From CAWJMN01 sp963844055 (GTDB lineage Bacteria > Planctomycetota > Planctomycetia > Pirellulales > Pirellulaceae), in contig CAWJMN010000002.1 of NCBI GenBank assembly GCA_963844055.1, positions 1,302,001-1,366,000 on the forward strand: DNA of 64,000 nt, written 5' to 3'. Made by a program: the position numbers and the translations under genes. A model generated the notes under the pieces. The model was not told the DNA's origin and searched no databases. It saw only the letters and a program-made list of their open reading frames with translations. Positions 52,992 to 62,076 of this stretch are shown here, piece by piece (position 1 is the stretch's first letter; every line of letters begins with the position of its first letter).

Positions 52992-53450
52992 ATGAATCGA
53001 CAACCAGAGTTCGACGTCGCTGCCGCACATCGTTATTTTGCAGCACACTGTTTCAATCAAGCGTGGGAATTGATTGATAAGAAGGATCGCACGCCCGAAG
53101 AAGACCAGAAAATGGTCGCCCTCTGCCACGCCTCGATTTACCATTGGTCGCAGCGGGCCGACTGCGAACGAATCCGGCTATCGGTAGGATATTGGCAGGC
53201 TTCGCATATTCAGGCCGTGCTGAACAACCCAAGTGAGGCGCGACACTACGGCAAGATTTGCCTCAACTACAGCCAGGGGCAACCGCCGTTTTATCTAGGC
53301 TATGCGTACGAAGCTTTGGCGCGGGCCGAAAAGCTCGCTGGTAATGCAGGAGCGGCGGCGGACTACTTTGCCAAGGCCAAACAACTGGCCAACCAAGTGA
53401 CCAAGACCGAAGATCGAGAATTGTTGCTCAAGGATTTGAGCACGATCTAG
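52992..53450 (+). CDS. Small TPR-like protein
   Basis: 152 residues from ATG 52992: MNRQPEFDVAAAHRYFAAHC, then helical pairs such as FNQAWELIDKKDRTPEEDQK and YAYEALARAEKLAGNAGAAA that resemble TPR helices. Soluble and probably cytoplasmic. The ribosome site is weak (GAGAAT); the longer frame from 52752 is not convincing. Family name unknown; it probably mediates protein contacts. Two tandem copies of a dispersed repeat follow its stop. Confidence 0.65.
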   Translation: MNRQPEFDVAAAHRYFAAHCFNQAWELIDKKDRTPEEDQKMVALCHASIYHWSQRADCERIRLSVGYWQASHIQAVLNNPSEARHYGKICLNYSQGQPPFYLGYAYEALARAEKLAGNAGAAADYFAKAKQLANQVTKTEDRELLLKDLSTI

Positions 53451-53483
53451 CGGGGGAATAATGTGAAGTGGTCATCATCATGC

Positions 53484-53716
53484 AGAGGCACGGGGGGATG
53501 GCCGTCGCTAACGCTTCCGGCTCTGAAGGGTGTGGCAGGCCCGATCTGAATAGAAAGCAAATTGGACGCGGCAAGATGCACGCGTCTACTTGGCGAGCCG
53601 TTTAAGAGAGGCACGGGGGGATGGCCGTCGCTAACACTTCCGGCTCTGAAGGATGTGGCCTGCGCAATCTGAATAGAAAGCAAATTGGACGCGGCAGGAT
53701 GCACGCGTCTACTTGG
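53484..53716 (+). repeat. Two tandem copies of a 110-base dispersed repeat
   Basis: Copies at 53484-53593 and 53607-53716, period 123 bases, nearly identical (for example ACGCTTCC against ACACTTCC). They begin AGAGGCACGGGGGGATGG and end CGCGTCTACTTGG. The reverse complement of the first 44 bases is present at 44640. Each copy may be read as a spurious minus-strand peptide, but this is a repeat, not a gene. Confidence 0.9.
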
Positions 53717-53726
53717 GAGGGCGGAA

Positions 53727-54551
53727 CTAGTTAGTCGCTTCGCCGCCAGCACCGACTAGCTCTTCCGAGATTGCTTCCAGTTGTGCGGCCGTCAATTGTT
53801 GTGACTCTTCGGCAAAGCCGACCAACAAGGCCAGATCGCACAGGCGATTGATACGTCGAGCGATGCCACTGGTTTGCTCATGGATGGTTTGTACGGCGTC
53901 GCTCGTGAAGATCTCGCGATTGCTGCCGCACGCGGCCAAACGATGCTGAATATAGGCGCTCGTTTCATCGGCCGAGAAGCGCTTCAAGAAGCATTTCACC
54001 GCCAAGCGCTCATCCAGTTCTACATGCCGTTCCACGCCGAGGGCCAAGCTTGTTTGCCCAACAAGTACAAAGCTGGCCAGGGGCTGCTCTTCCCATTGCA
54101 GGTTCAAGAGTAGGCGAATCGTTTCGAGGTTTTGCGATTCGGGCAGCAAGTGTGCCTCATCTACGACAATCACCGCGTATCGGCCTGCCTGACGATTTTG
54201 CACGAGGCGTGTTTCGATTTGGCGTAGGCTTTGATCCATCGAACGACAATCGAGCGACTCGCCCGCAATCTTGTCGGCGATATGAGAGAGCAATTGTTCC
54301 GGCGGCAGCTTCGGAAACACCACCTGAACGCGCGGCGAGAAGCGTTCGGGAAGGCCACGCAAAAGGTTTTGGATCAGCCAAGTCTTGCCAAGGCCTGATG
54401 CCCCGGCCAACATGCTGGCGGGCTTATGATTTTCAATCGCATAGCGCAGCTTGAGCAGCGCTCCTTGCTGAGCTTGGCTTGGATAGTGTAGGCGACCATC
54501 ACCGCTGTTTTCAAAGGGCTTGGCAGTCAGGCCCCAGTACGATTCGTACAT
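53727..54551 (-). CDS. ExeA/GspA-like AAA ATPase
   Basis: 274-residue ATPase of the ExeA/GspA type. It begins MYESYWGLTAKPFENSGDGR, the family's usual start, with Walker A GASGLGKT (50-57), Walker B VIVVDEAHLL and a helical lid near ARRINRLCDLALLVGF. ExeA helps insert the secretin through the peptidoglycan in type II secretion; no peptidoglycan-binding tail is visible here. It is the last of a minus-strand set with a CpsD-like ATPase and a Pro/Ala-rich membrane protein, so a polysaccharide or envelope export role is inferred. It has no secretin neighbour in the window. Confidence 0.85.
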   Translation of the reverse strand: MYESYWGLTAKPFENSGDGRLHYPSQAQQGALLKLRYAIENHKPASMLAGASGLGKTWLIQNLLRGLPERFSPRVQVVFPKLPPEQLLSHIADKIAGESLDCRSMDQSLRQIETRLVQNRQAGRYAVIVVDEAHLLPESQNLETIRLLLNLQWEEQPLASFVLVGQTSLALGVERHVELDERLAVKCFLKRFSADETSAYIQHRLAACGSNREIFTSDAVQTIHEQTSGIARRINRLCDLALLVGFAEESQQLTAAQLEAISEELVGAGGEATN

Positions 54552-54611
54552 GGTCGTGTGAACTCACAAACGCTAGGCCGCAATAGGCGACAGGCAACTT
54601 ATCGGACCGTC

Positions 54612-56570
54612 TTAGATTTCCGTCGTGGAATAGTTTTCAGCAATGCCGACCGCCTCGACACCGCTGGCTTGCAGGCGACGTGCTACCGCTTGGCTTTCGG
54701 TGGCCGTCGCGTAACGCAGGTCTCGCAAAACGATGACCGCATCAAAAGGGCTTGCCTCGCCCGTGGGAAACAAGGGCTCTTCGCCGGCAGCCATTGGCCC
54801 CAGATCGATCACGACCAGATCAAACGTATCGGCAGCGGTACGAAAGATCGACGTGACATTCGAATCTGCCAGGCTCAAAGGCGTAGCAGCCGTTGACGTC
54901 TCCAGCGGCAGGACCGTGACTCGGTCAGCAATCGATTTGACGGCAGCCTCAGCCAGCGGAATCTTGCCACTGGCAGCATCTTGCCAGCCGTAGGCGATTT
55001 CTAGGCCGATTTGCCCTGCCAAATTCGGACGTTGAAAATCGGCGTCGATGATCGCCACGCTAATTCCCGATTGGGCGGCACAACGTGCCAGGCACATTGC
55101 CAAAGTCGAGCGACCTTCGCCACGACGGCTGCCGGTGATGGCAAGCGTCTTCAGGCCATCTTTGGCCGCAGCCACCAATTTAGCGCCAGCCTGCATGAAG
55201 TAGGACTTGTCGTCCTTCAGCAGTTTTTGAACGGTTTCAGGCCACAAGAAGCGATCGACTTCCCACAGAGGTACGCAAGTCTTCTTGGATTTGTTCTTGA
55301 GGTCCTTCGCGGCCAGCTCCGCCGCTTGGCGTGCGGTTTCAATCTGGGCGGCCGCATCGTCGGCAGCCTTCACCGCGGCCGCTTCTTGCAAACGGCTTTG
55401 CTCTTCTTCGGCAGCGATCGTGGTCGATTCTGCGCCACGCAGCAAGGCCTCATGATGAGGAGGCGAGACCGCCATCTCGGGACTATCGATGCGATAGTAG
55501 CGCTCGGCAGGATCGGATTCGGCCGACATGCTAGAAAAGAGGGACTCTTGCTCATCGGCCGAAAGGCCTGCGGCAAGGGCCGCATCGTGCAGCATGCTGC
55601 TAACAGGCGTCGGGAACGATTCTTCGACCGGAGCTTGCACAGGAGCCTTGGCGGCTGCTGGTGGAGGTGCGACGGTCGCCAGCGAAGGCAACTCCGCCTC
55701 TTCCATCGGCAGGTCCAATAGTGGCAGATCGAGCAGCGGCTTTTTGGCCAAGGTCGCGGCAGGAGCTACCTGAGTTGGCTCTGCAATAGGTTCGCTTTCC
55801 GCCAGCATCGAGTAGCCTTCGGTAATCACTACCGAGCTGGCCGCTGGCGAATGCGTTGAGAAGTCGACAAACTGTGCAACAAAGCTGCTGTCTACCGGAT
55901 AGGGCTCGGGCAATACTTCCACAGGAGCCGCAGGAACTGCTACCGGAGCAACTGACGGTGCCACGGGGGCAACGGGTGCCGCTACCTTGGCCACGGTCGC
56001 AGGCAGTACTTCGACCGGTTCCATCTCTTGGGTGACGATCGGAGGTGCAATGGCATCGGCCTCGGGCGAGGCAGGGCCTGTCATCCGTCGGGCTTGTTCT
56101 AGCAGGCCGCGAGCGTGCATCCGCCGCACCATGGCTGGTGGCATGCCGGCTGGCTTTTCTAGGGTCTCATCCAGCGCAGGCTCTGCGCCACGCATCCGGC
56201 TAGAAAAGCGACGAACGGTACGGCGAGTCCCTTGATTCGATGGTGGAGCAAAATGCGGAGCGGGCAATTCTGCAGGCTGCGGCGACTCCATCCGATAGAG
56301 CGAGCCAGCGGCATAGACGTTTTCAATGACCGTCGGGGCTGGGCGAGCATCCTGCAAGTTTTGCAGATTGCGGAGGCGCTGGGCCAGTTCGCTACGAGGG
56401 GCGACCGTTGTCGCGGAGGAACCGCTAGAAGCGGATGCCATCGACGGGCCACTTTTCGGCGCGGCAATCGGCGCTACGAAGGGAATGGTAGCCGAGGATT
56501 CGGTAGGGGCTTCGGTCGCCGGTGCCATCTTGGCAAAGGCTTTGATGAATGCCTTGTCGCTAGCGCTCAT
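54612..56570 (-). CDS. CpsD/BY-kinase-like ATPase with altered P-loop
   Basis: 652 residues. The N-terminal 400 are Ala/Pro-rich, low complexity. The C-terminal 200 form a CpsD/Wzc-type or MinD-like ATPase: Walker A is GSRRGEGRST (480-489), in which the usual lysine is Arg487; Walker A' IIDADFQRPN (507-516) and Walker B LVVIDLGPM (Asp589) are normal. A C-terminal tyrosine cluster, which marks active BY-kinases, is missing. It may have lost kinase activity and act as a nucleotide-sensing scaffold. It overlaps the upstream gene by 11 bases and precedes the ExeA-like ATPase, so a capsule or exopolysaccharide role is likely. Confidence 0.8.
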   Translation of the reverse strand: MSASDKAFIKAFAKMAPATEAPTESSATIPFVAPIAAPKSGPSMASASSGSSATTVAPRSELAQRLRNLQNLQDARPAPTVIENVYAAGSLYRMESPQPAELPAPHFAPPSNQGTRRTVRRFSSRMRGAEPALDETLEKPAGMPPAMVRRMHARGLLEQARRMTGPASPEADAIAPPIVTQEMEPVEVLPATVAKVAAPVAPVAPSVAPVAVPAAPVEVLPEPYPVDSSFVAQFVDFSTHSPAASSVVITEGYSMLAESEPIAEPTQVAPAATLAKKPLLDLPLLDLPMEEAELPSLATVAPPPAAAKAPVQAPVEESFPTPVSSMLHDAALAAGLSADEQESLFSSMSAESDPAERYYRIDSPEMAVSPPHHEALLRGAESTTIAAEEEQSRLQEAAAVKAADDAAAQIETARQAAELAAKDLKNKSKKTCVPLWEVDRFLWPETVQKLLKDDKSYFMQAGAKLVAAAKDGLKTLAITGSRRGEGRSTLAMCLARCAAQSGISVAIIDADFQRPNLAGQIGLEIAYGWQDAASGKIPLAEAAVKSIADRVTVLPLETSTAATPLSLADSNVTSIFRTAADTFDLVVIDLGPMAAGEEPLFPTGEASPFDAVIVLRDLRYATATESQAVARRLQASGVEAVGIAENYSTTEI

Positions 56571-57820
56571 AACGAATTCCGCTAATCGTAGAGGGGTTTG
56601 GTTGGCTGTTGCCAGAATCCGAACGGAGCGTACCCGACTTTGGCTTCGTGCCTTGGCGGAGTTGGTTAGGATTCTCGGGATCGATGGTGCGATGCGTGTC
56701 GGGACTGGTCTCGGGATAGGCGGGGCTGGAAGCAGGTGCCTCGGCCTCGGTTCCAGCAGGCGAGTAAGCCGGAGTGCCTACAGGAGCATCAGGACGAGTG
56801 GCGGTGCGATCTTGCGAACCGTCCCCCTTCCAAGGAAACAGGCTTTTTGAATCGGGTGTTTCGGTCGAGGCAGGCGAGGCCGTAAAGTCAGGACCGCCAT
56901 CATTGGTGGCAGGCGAGACTTCGGGAATAAGGCTAGGAGCCGTCGACGAAGCAGGCGAAACGCCGCTAGTTTGCTTGACGGTCTGTGCCGCTGGTTCGGT
57001 AGGCTTCGTAACGGCAGCTGACTTCTCACGAACATCGACCGGAGTCGATTCTTCGCGGGCCATCTGGGAAGGAGCTTGCTGGAGCTTGTTTCGCTTGTAG
57101 CGTGCGAGGCAGACCGTTCCGATCAAAGCGATCACAAAGCAAATGGCAATGAACTTGCCTTGCGTCTGGAACCAATTTCCGCTGGCGGCAGGTGGAGCCA
57201 CTTCCTCTTGTTGGCGACGCTCACGAAGGCGAGCACGTTCCAAAGTCGAAGGCGCCGCGGCATCGGTCGGCGGAGTAGTGTCTTTGATTTGTTCCGTATT
57301 TGCTGCCTTGGTCGTCGTGGCTGTATCGGAAGCAGCGGACGAAAAGCGACGGCGCGAGGAAAAGGGCTCAACCGCCTTGGAAAGGGGTTCAGCACTCTTT
57401 TCCGACGTGGTACGAGTGGAAGGCAGATCCGTACGCGAAGCGACAGATTCGGCTTTGGCCTCAGCCACTGGACTGGCGACTGCAGCAGCGACGGGCTCAG
57501 GCAAGGTTGCTGGCGTGGTAGCCTTTGGCGCCACTTCAACGGCAGCCGATGTGGGCTTGGGAGCTTCTGTTACGGCCGTTGGTACTTCGGCCGCAGCAAC
57601 AATCGCGCGACTAAATGCACTGGCAACAGGCGATGCGGTGGTTGCTTCCTCTTTTTCACTTTTGCCAATCAGTGCGGCATCAGGAATACGGAAGAGAACG
57701 GGGATTTCGGACGAAACTGCGGCGCGTGGAGAGGTCGCACTGCGCAGCGACCTGACGACGGGCTGCATGCCCCTCTTCAATGGCCGACGCTCGAGAAAAA
57801 TTGTTCGATGAAGCTGTCAT
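56560..57820 (-). CDS. Anchored Pro/Ala-rich protein, frame break near start
   Basis: About 419 residues. The true start is ATG at 57820, with the very strong ribosome site GGAGGAGGAA (57828-57837) seven bases upstream. Reading MTASSNNF then changes frame: removing one A from AAAAA (57796-57800) gives LERRPLKRGMQPVV and continues into the long frame. One membrane helix (FIAICFVIALIGTVCLAR, about 222-240) separates two disordered halves. It is not recognised; a linker or anchor for the ATPases downstream is likely. Its stop lies 11 bases inside the next gene. Confidence 0.7.
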
Positions 57821-58241
57821 GGAAGCGTTCCTCCTCCAAACCGTGGGCCCAGCCACTTCCTGTCCTCCCTAAATGGGAAAGGACGCCATTTCTAGGCTGG
57901 CCTAGTGAATCGTCTACCTTCCATGCTTTCCGCCGCATGATGCAGCAGCGAGAAACAGGCTGGCAGACAACCCACCGCGCAAGATCAACTTCTTGCAAGG
58001 CACCTCTGTTATCGGAATCGCTTGGGTCAGTCTTGAGGATTGGGCGGACTTTAACGACAGAACAACAAAAGCCGAAGAGAGAATTTGCATGCGACCGAAG
58101 CCGTGCATCACCGCAGGCTTTGCATCCTGCGCAGCTTGAAGGAACAAGGGGATGCCGATCGACCGCTGAGCGGTGCTCAGCTAGGCGCTAGCAAGGCGAA
58201 GAGAGAGGCTTCCCGGGAAGATCCAGAAGCTGGCAGAGAAT
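57821..58241. other. Intergenic region with a perfect short palindrome
   Basis: About 420 bases. It carries the ribosome site of the gene at 57820 at its left end. GCTGAGC (58165-58171) pairs with GCTCAGC (58175-58181) around a three-base loop, without a T-run. No gene is credible. Confidence 0.4.
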
Positions 58242-59242
58242 GCTAGCGCAGCTTTTGCTGCATCTTGCGGCTGTATTCGTTGAGCGTTTCACGCTCGTGC
58301 GAGGTGAGGCTATCGATGCCGGTGAGCAGAATCTTCGCTCAGCAAGCGATCGTACTCGGCCTGTTTTTGGGAATCGAGGTTGCGCCGCTTTTCATCGGCG
58401 TCATCGTCCTCCTCATCGTCCTGACCGCCGGTATGCAGGGAAAACGAAGGCTTGAAGTAAGAAGGGGCGTCTTCCTCTTCTTCGCCACGGTGGATCTGAA
58501 GCGAAGGATTGCCGCGCCGGCTGCCGCGAGCAATCCAGCGTTTATCTTCCATCCAGCGACGCACCCGGCCTGGCAACGCAATCCAGCCAAGGTTCCAGTG
58601 CAAAGCACCGTACAGCAGCGCAAACGTCGCACCGGCCAAGTGGACATCATGCGCTACGCCATCGTTGGAGCCTATGGCTCCGTACATATCCAGGCCAATC
58701 ATCAGGATGCCCAGCAGCCAGAGAGGCATCGCGATAAGGCCGTAGAGATAGACCTTTTCTTTGGGATAGTACCAACAGCACAAAACGACAATGGCCGACA
58801 CGCCACCCGATGCACCCAAGCAATAAATCGGGGCTTCCATGAACATCGCCCGAGCCGCAAACAGGAGGTTACCCAGGACAATCGCCACTAGGTAGAACCG
58901 CAGGAACTCCATCGAGCCCAAACGGCGTTCGATAAGCGACCCAAACATGTACAAAGCGAACATGTTGAAAACGATGTGCCGCAGTTCAGAACTATGAGAG
59001 AAACCTGCGGTCAGCAATTGATACCACAGCAGCGGCCGACGAAGCGTTTCGCCACTGACGGCCAACCAATCGTGCATCAGCCGGAAGACGCCACCATCGG
59101 ACGTAGGAGCACGCAAAATGTAGTCGAGCAGGTAGACAGCCACATTCACGATGATGAGACGAACTACCATCGACATCGAATTGACGCCGTAGCTCCCATC
59201 AGGAGCGCTTTCGCGGTAGTAGTCTCGATCGTTGTAGCCCAT
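58242..59242 (-). CDS. Rhomboid family intramembrane serine protease
   Basis: Polytopic intramembrane serine protease. The active site is GASGG with Ser145 and His201 (AHDVHLAG), and HxxxN-like helix FSHSSELRHIVFNMF is typical. A charged soluble tail follows (residues about 240-330). The uninterrupted frame stops at 58310 after SEDSAHRHR, but a one-base change near 58330-58345 would continue into LLTGIDSLTSHERETLNEY, and a second in CC 58260-58261 would end it at 58242 as SRKMQQKLR. The ends are inferred from a natural C-terminus. Such proteases process membrane proteins. Confidence 0.8.
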
Positions 59243-59391
59243 AACTTCCGTGGCGCCATCGAGTACGGAAGCATCGATCCGGATTCCACTTCCGGTTGTT
59301 ACCAGGAAGGAATCACGGAGGGATCTTCACGCGAAAGCGCACCTCTCCTTAAGTGCCAATAACAGACAGGATTGCTGATAACTGCCAGCCG

Positions 59392-60798
59392 CTACAGGGC
59401 GGGGCTGGCCATGGCCGTGGCGTCCTTGCTGCGGCGATTGATTTCTTCCGTGAGCCGAGTGGTAATCTCGGCCAATTCCTGCGTAAGTTGCTTGTTGGAC
59501 CGGTACAGCTTGTTCACCTGGTCACGCACCAAAGCCACTTGCTTGGCAAGCTTGTCGGCATAGCGGGTGACGCCATCACGTTCGGCGGTCAGCTTTTCTT
59601 TGTCAGCGACCAAACGTGTGCGAACCGCTTCTACCTGGATGGCCTGCGCCTCGGCAGACTTTTGTGCGGTTTCTACCGTGTTTTTCGCATCGGTGATGGC
59701 AGCAATCCGATTGGCGGTATCGACCATGCGATGGTGGATTCGTTGTAGCTCGGCTTCGTAGTCGTGTAGCTGACGGCGGAAGACAGGCTCGACCTTGTCG
59801 GCGATGCCATCGTCGATCAGCTTCGTCGCGGTGGCCGAATCAAAGATGCCAATGCTGTCGACGGCAAACTTGACGGTTCCCTTATCTTCTTTACGAAGCA
59901 GACGGCCCGTTTGTGCTTTTCCTTCGGCATCGAAGTTGGAGTCGTCCAGCGGCGAAACCACCGTGGCCGCATCCACCACGATCTCGTGAGGCTGCTTGAA
60001 CTTGACCTTGATGTAGACGTTGTCGGGAAGGTCGCTATCTTCGGCACGTTGACCGGTTCGCAGGTACTCATTGAGCATGGCTTGGTACTGCTGTGGGTCC
60101 AGGCCGGAAATGTTTTCTGGCATCATGGGAGCCAGTTGTTCGGCAGTCAAACCTTCGAACGGCTCATGAGCGTCAGCTGGAGCGATTTCGTAGAGCACCC
60201 AGTTGGCTGGCTGCTTCATGGTTTCTAGCTGCATCGCCCCTTGAGGCAGATTGCTGGCCAAAGTGACCGTGGTATCGGTCACGCCCGAAGCTTGGAATTC
60301 ACCCAGATAGAAAACGGGAATTGCTAGTGGTCCGTAAGGAGACTGAGCAGGCGTTTCCAAAAAGGCATGGACGACGGTTTTCTCTTCGATGCCGTGCTTC
60401 TTAGCAGCACCACCCGGCATGGTCAGCGTCACGGTGCCGTCGGCGTTTACAGCCGGAGTGCAACCACGCCAAACGCGACCGCGATCAATGATCTCACGCT
60501 TTACTTGTTCACGCAGGGCAAACAGGCCGTCTGCCTTGGTGCTGACAACGCCTTCGGTTGCTTCGGCCAATTGCTTTTTTTCGGTTTCGTACTGCTTCTC
60601 AACCGCAGCGTACTTCTTCTGCCACTCTAAGCGCGTCTTGTGAACGAGCGCAGCATAAACCATGAAAACCACCATCGAGACGATGGTGAAAAAGAACATC
60701 GTGACGTGGGGCCATCTCCAGACCTTGGTGTTCATGTAGGTCAAGAAACAGACGAACAGCGCCAGAAGCCCGCCGATTATCTGAAACGCTAGTGCCAT
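59392..60798 (-). CDS. Membrane-anchored coiled-coil protein
   Basis: 468 residues. Two N-terminal hydrophobic helices (about 5-22 and 33-52) anchor it. Two coiled-coil stretches flank a soluble beta-rich region (about 100-290): KKYAAVEKQYETEKKQLAEA near 65-85, and a long C-terminal coiled coil (about 355-460, KNTVETAQKSAEAQAIQVEA). There is no recognised catalytic motif; it resembles envelope-associated scaffolds. The gene starts with ATG 60798, with a weak ribosome site. It precedes the rhomboid gene by 149 bases on the same strand. Confidence 0.65.
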   Translation of the reverse strand: MALAFQIIGGLLALFVCFLTYMNTKVWRWPHVTMFFFTIVSMVVFMVYAALVHKTRLEWQKKYAAVEKQYETEKKQLAEATEGVVSTKADGLFALREQVKREIIDRGRVWRGCTPAVNADGTVTLTMPGGAAKKHGIEEKTVVHAFLETPAQSPYGPLAIPVFYLGEFQASGVTDTTVTLASNLPQGAMQLETMKQPANWVLYEIAPADAHEPFEGLTAEQLAPMMPENISGLDPQQYQAMLNEYLRTGQRAEDSDLPDNVYIKVKFKQPHEIVVDAATVVSPLDDSNFDAEGKAQTGRLLRKEDKGTVKFAVDSIGIFDSATATKLIDDGIADKVEPVFRRQLHDYEAELQRIHHRMVDTANRIAAITDAKNTVETAQKSAEAQAIQVEAVRTRLVADKEKLTAERDGVTRYADKLAKQVALVRDQVNKLYRSNKQLTQELAEITTRLTEEINRRSKDATAMASPAL

Positions 60799-61305
60799 AT
60801 CGCTTCGCTACCGCCCCAAAAACGAAAAAGGAGTTCCCGCGGATTCACATGCTCGCGGGGAGGCTTTCGCCAGCCGTCCACAAATGTCTGCTTCGAATAA
60901 ATCCAAACTATTTATCGACTTAGCTCAGCATCCCCTGCCAGTCCAACCGCCCCAATTCTCATTTCGACCAACAAAGCCCGAGCTCTTCGATGATAAACTG
61001 GGAGATCTGGGGTGTCAAGTTTTTCCCATTAGGGAGCTTTTGACGCAAGCCCTTCTATTTCAACAACTTGCGTATTATCCAGGCCGCTACTGGCCCATCT
61101 AAGTTGCAATATCGTTCAAGTCTGAACCATTAAATCCCGAATGGTTTGGAGGCAAACGATTCGGTACCGAAGCAGTTTCTGGGTTCTTCTGTCTATCAAA
61201 AACAGGGGAAAACTCAGATCGAGGCTTCGGAAGTCGCGCAGCACAGACCCTTAAGCTTACCTCATGCCGGTGAGCTGGGAGGCTTAGCGAAAAAATAAAG
61301 AGTCT
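60799..61305. other. Intergenic region
   Basis: About 507 bases, locally AT-richer, between divergent genes. A plus-strand frame of 72 codons (60884-61102) lacks a ribosome site and protein-like composition. It should hold the promoter of the MarR-TolC operon. Confidence 0.4.
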
Positions 61306-62076
61306 TTGCAACAAAGAAATTTTAACGGTTGTAGCGTGCAACTGCTCGCCTTGTGCACAGGCGGGAAGCGGCAGCGACCACCAAGTTTCTTTGAAGGGCA
61401 GGTTCAGGACGAACTGCCGCTAACGATTCCCACGGATTCGGGAGACTCCCCTTTGGCAGACGCATCCCCTTTGATTTCCCTCCGGTCTACGGCGGGCCCC
61501 CCTGCGCAAAACGGGGCGGGAGAGCGAACTGCCAAGGATGGCAAGGTGTTGCTGGCCAACTTTGCGCAGCTGACGCTGGCGGTGTCCCGTGCCCACCAGA
61601 TGCTGGGGAGCCACCTGACCCAGCTCGCCAAGGCTCACGGGCTGTCGGCAAGCGAACTCCTTGTGCTTTGGCTCTGCTCACGAGAGCCCGAAGACGCGGC
61701 CCCAGAAAGTGCTGCGAGCGACAAATCACGGCGCGAACAAGGCTGGGTACAAAATGACATTGCCCTTGGCCTGGGATTCTCCCCCGCACAAACCAGTAGT
61801 GTTGTCGACAAGCTTCAGCAGCAAGGGCTGCTTCAAAGCTTGCGTTCGATTCATGATCGCCGTCGCCAACTCTGTCAAACCACCCTCCTTGGTCAGCAAC
61901 TACTCACACAAATTGCTTGTGAGTGGGAAAGCGCCAACCCAACTAGCCTTGTCAGTGGCATTGAATCGCAACTGACACTGGCCCTCTCTCACCTACGGCT
62001 GGAGAGCCCTCCGCCTAGCGGAACGGTCTCTTCGACTCCGGTTGAACCAACCAGCACACTGCGAGGTGCCGCATGA
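61306..62076 (+). CDS. MarR-type transcription regulator
   Basis: Up to 256 residues; the winged-helix MarR domain lies at about 85-215: ANFAQLTLAVSRAHQMLGSH, recognition helix FSPAQTSSVVDKLQQQGLL and wing SLRSIHDRRRQLCQTTLLG. The N-terminal 80 residues are not recognised and the TTG start at 61306 is not certain; later GTG or TTG starts are possible. MarR proteins repress efflux operons in response to drugs, and the next gene, overlapping by four bases, is a TolC-type channel, so control of efflux is likely. Confidence 0.8.
   Translation: MQQRNFNGCSVQLLALCTGGKRQRPPSFFEGQVQDELPLTIPTDSGDSPLADASPLISLRSTAGPPAQNGAGERTAKDGKVLLANFAQLTLAVSRAHQMLGSHLTQLAKAHGLSASELLVLWLCSREPEDAAPESAASDKSRREQGWVQNDIALGLGFSPAQTSSVVDKLQQQGLLQSLRSIHDRRRQLCQTTLLGQQLLTQIACEWESANPTSLVSGIESQLTLALSHLRLESPPPSGTVSSTPVEPTSTLRGAA

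Noticed and set aside
53447..53752. Minus-strand 101-codon open frame with internal peptide repeat
   Set aside because: The repeated peptide comes from the DNA repeat copies at 53484-53716, not from a gene.
60884..61102. 72-codon plus-strand frame in an intergenic region
   Set aside because: No ribosome site and no recognisable protein features.
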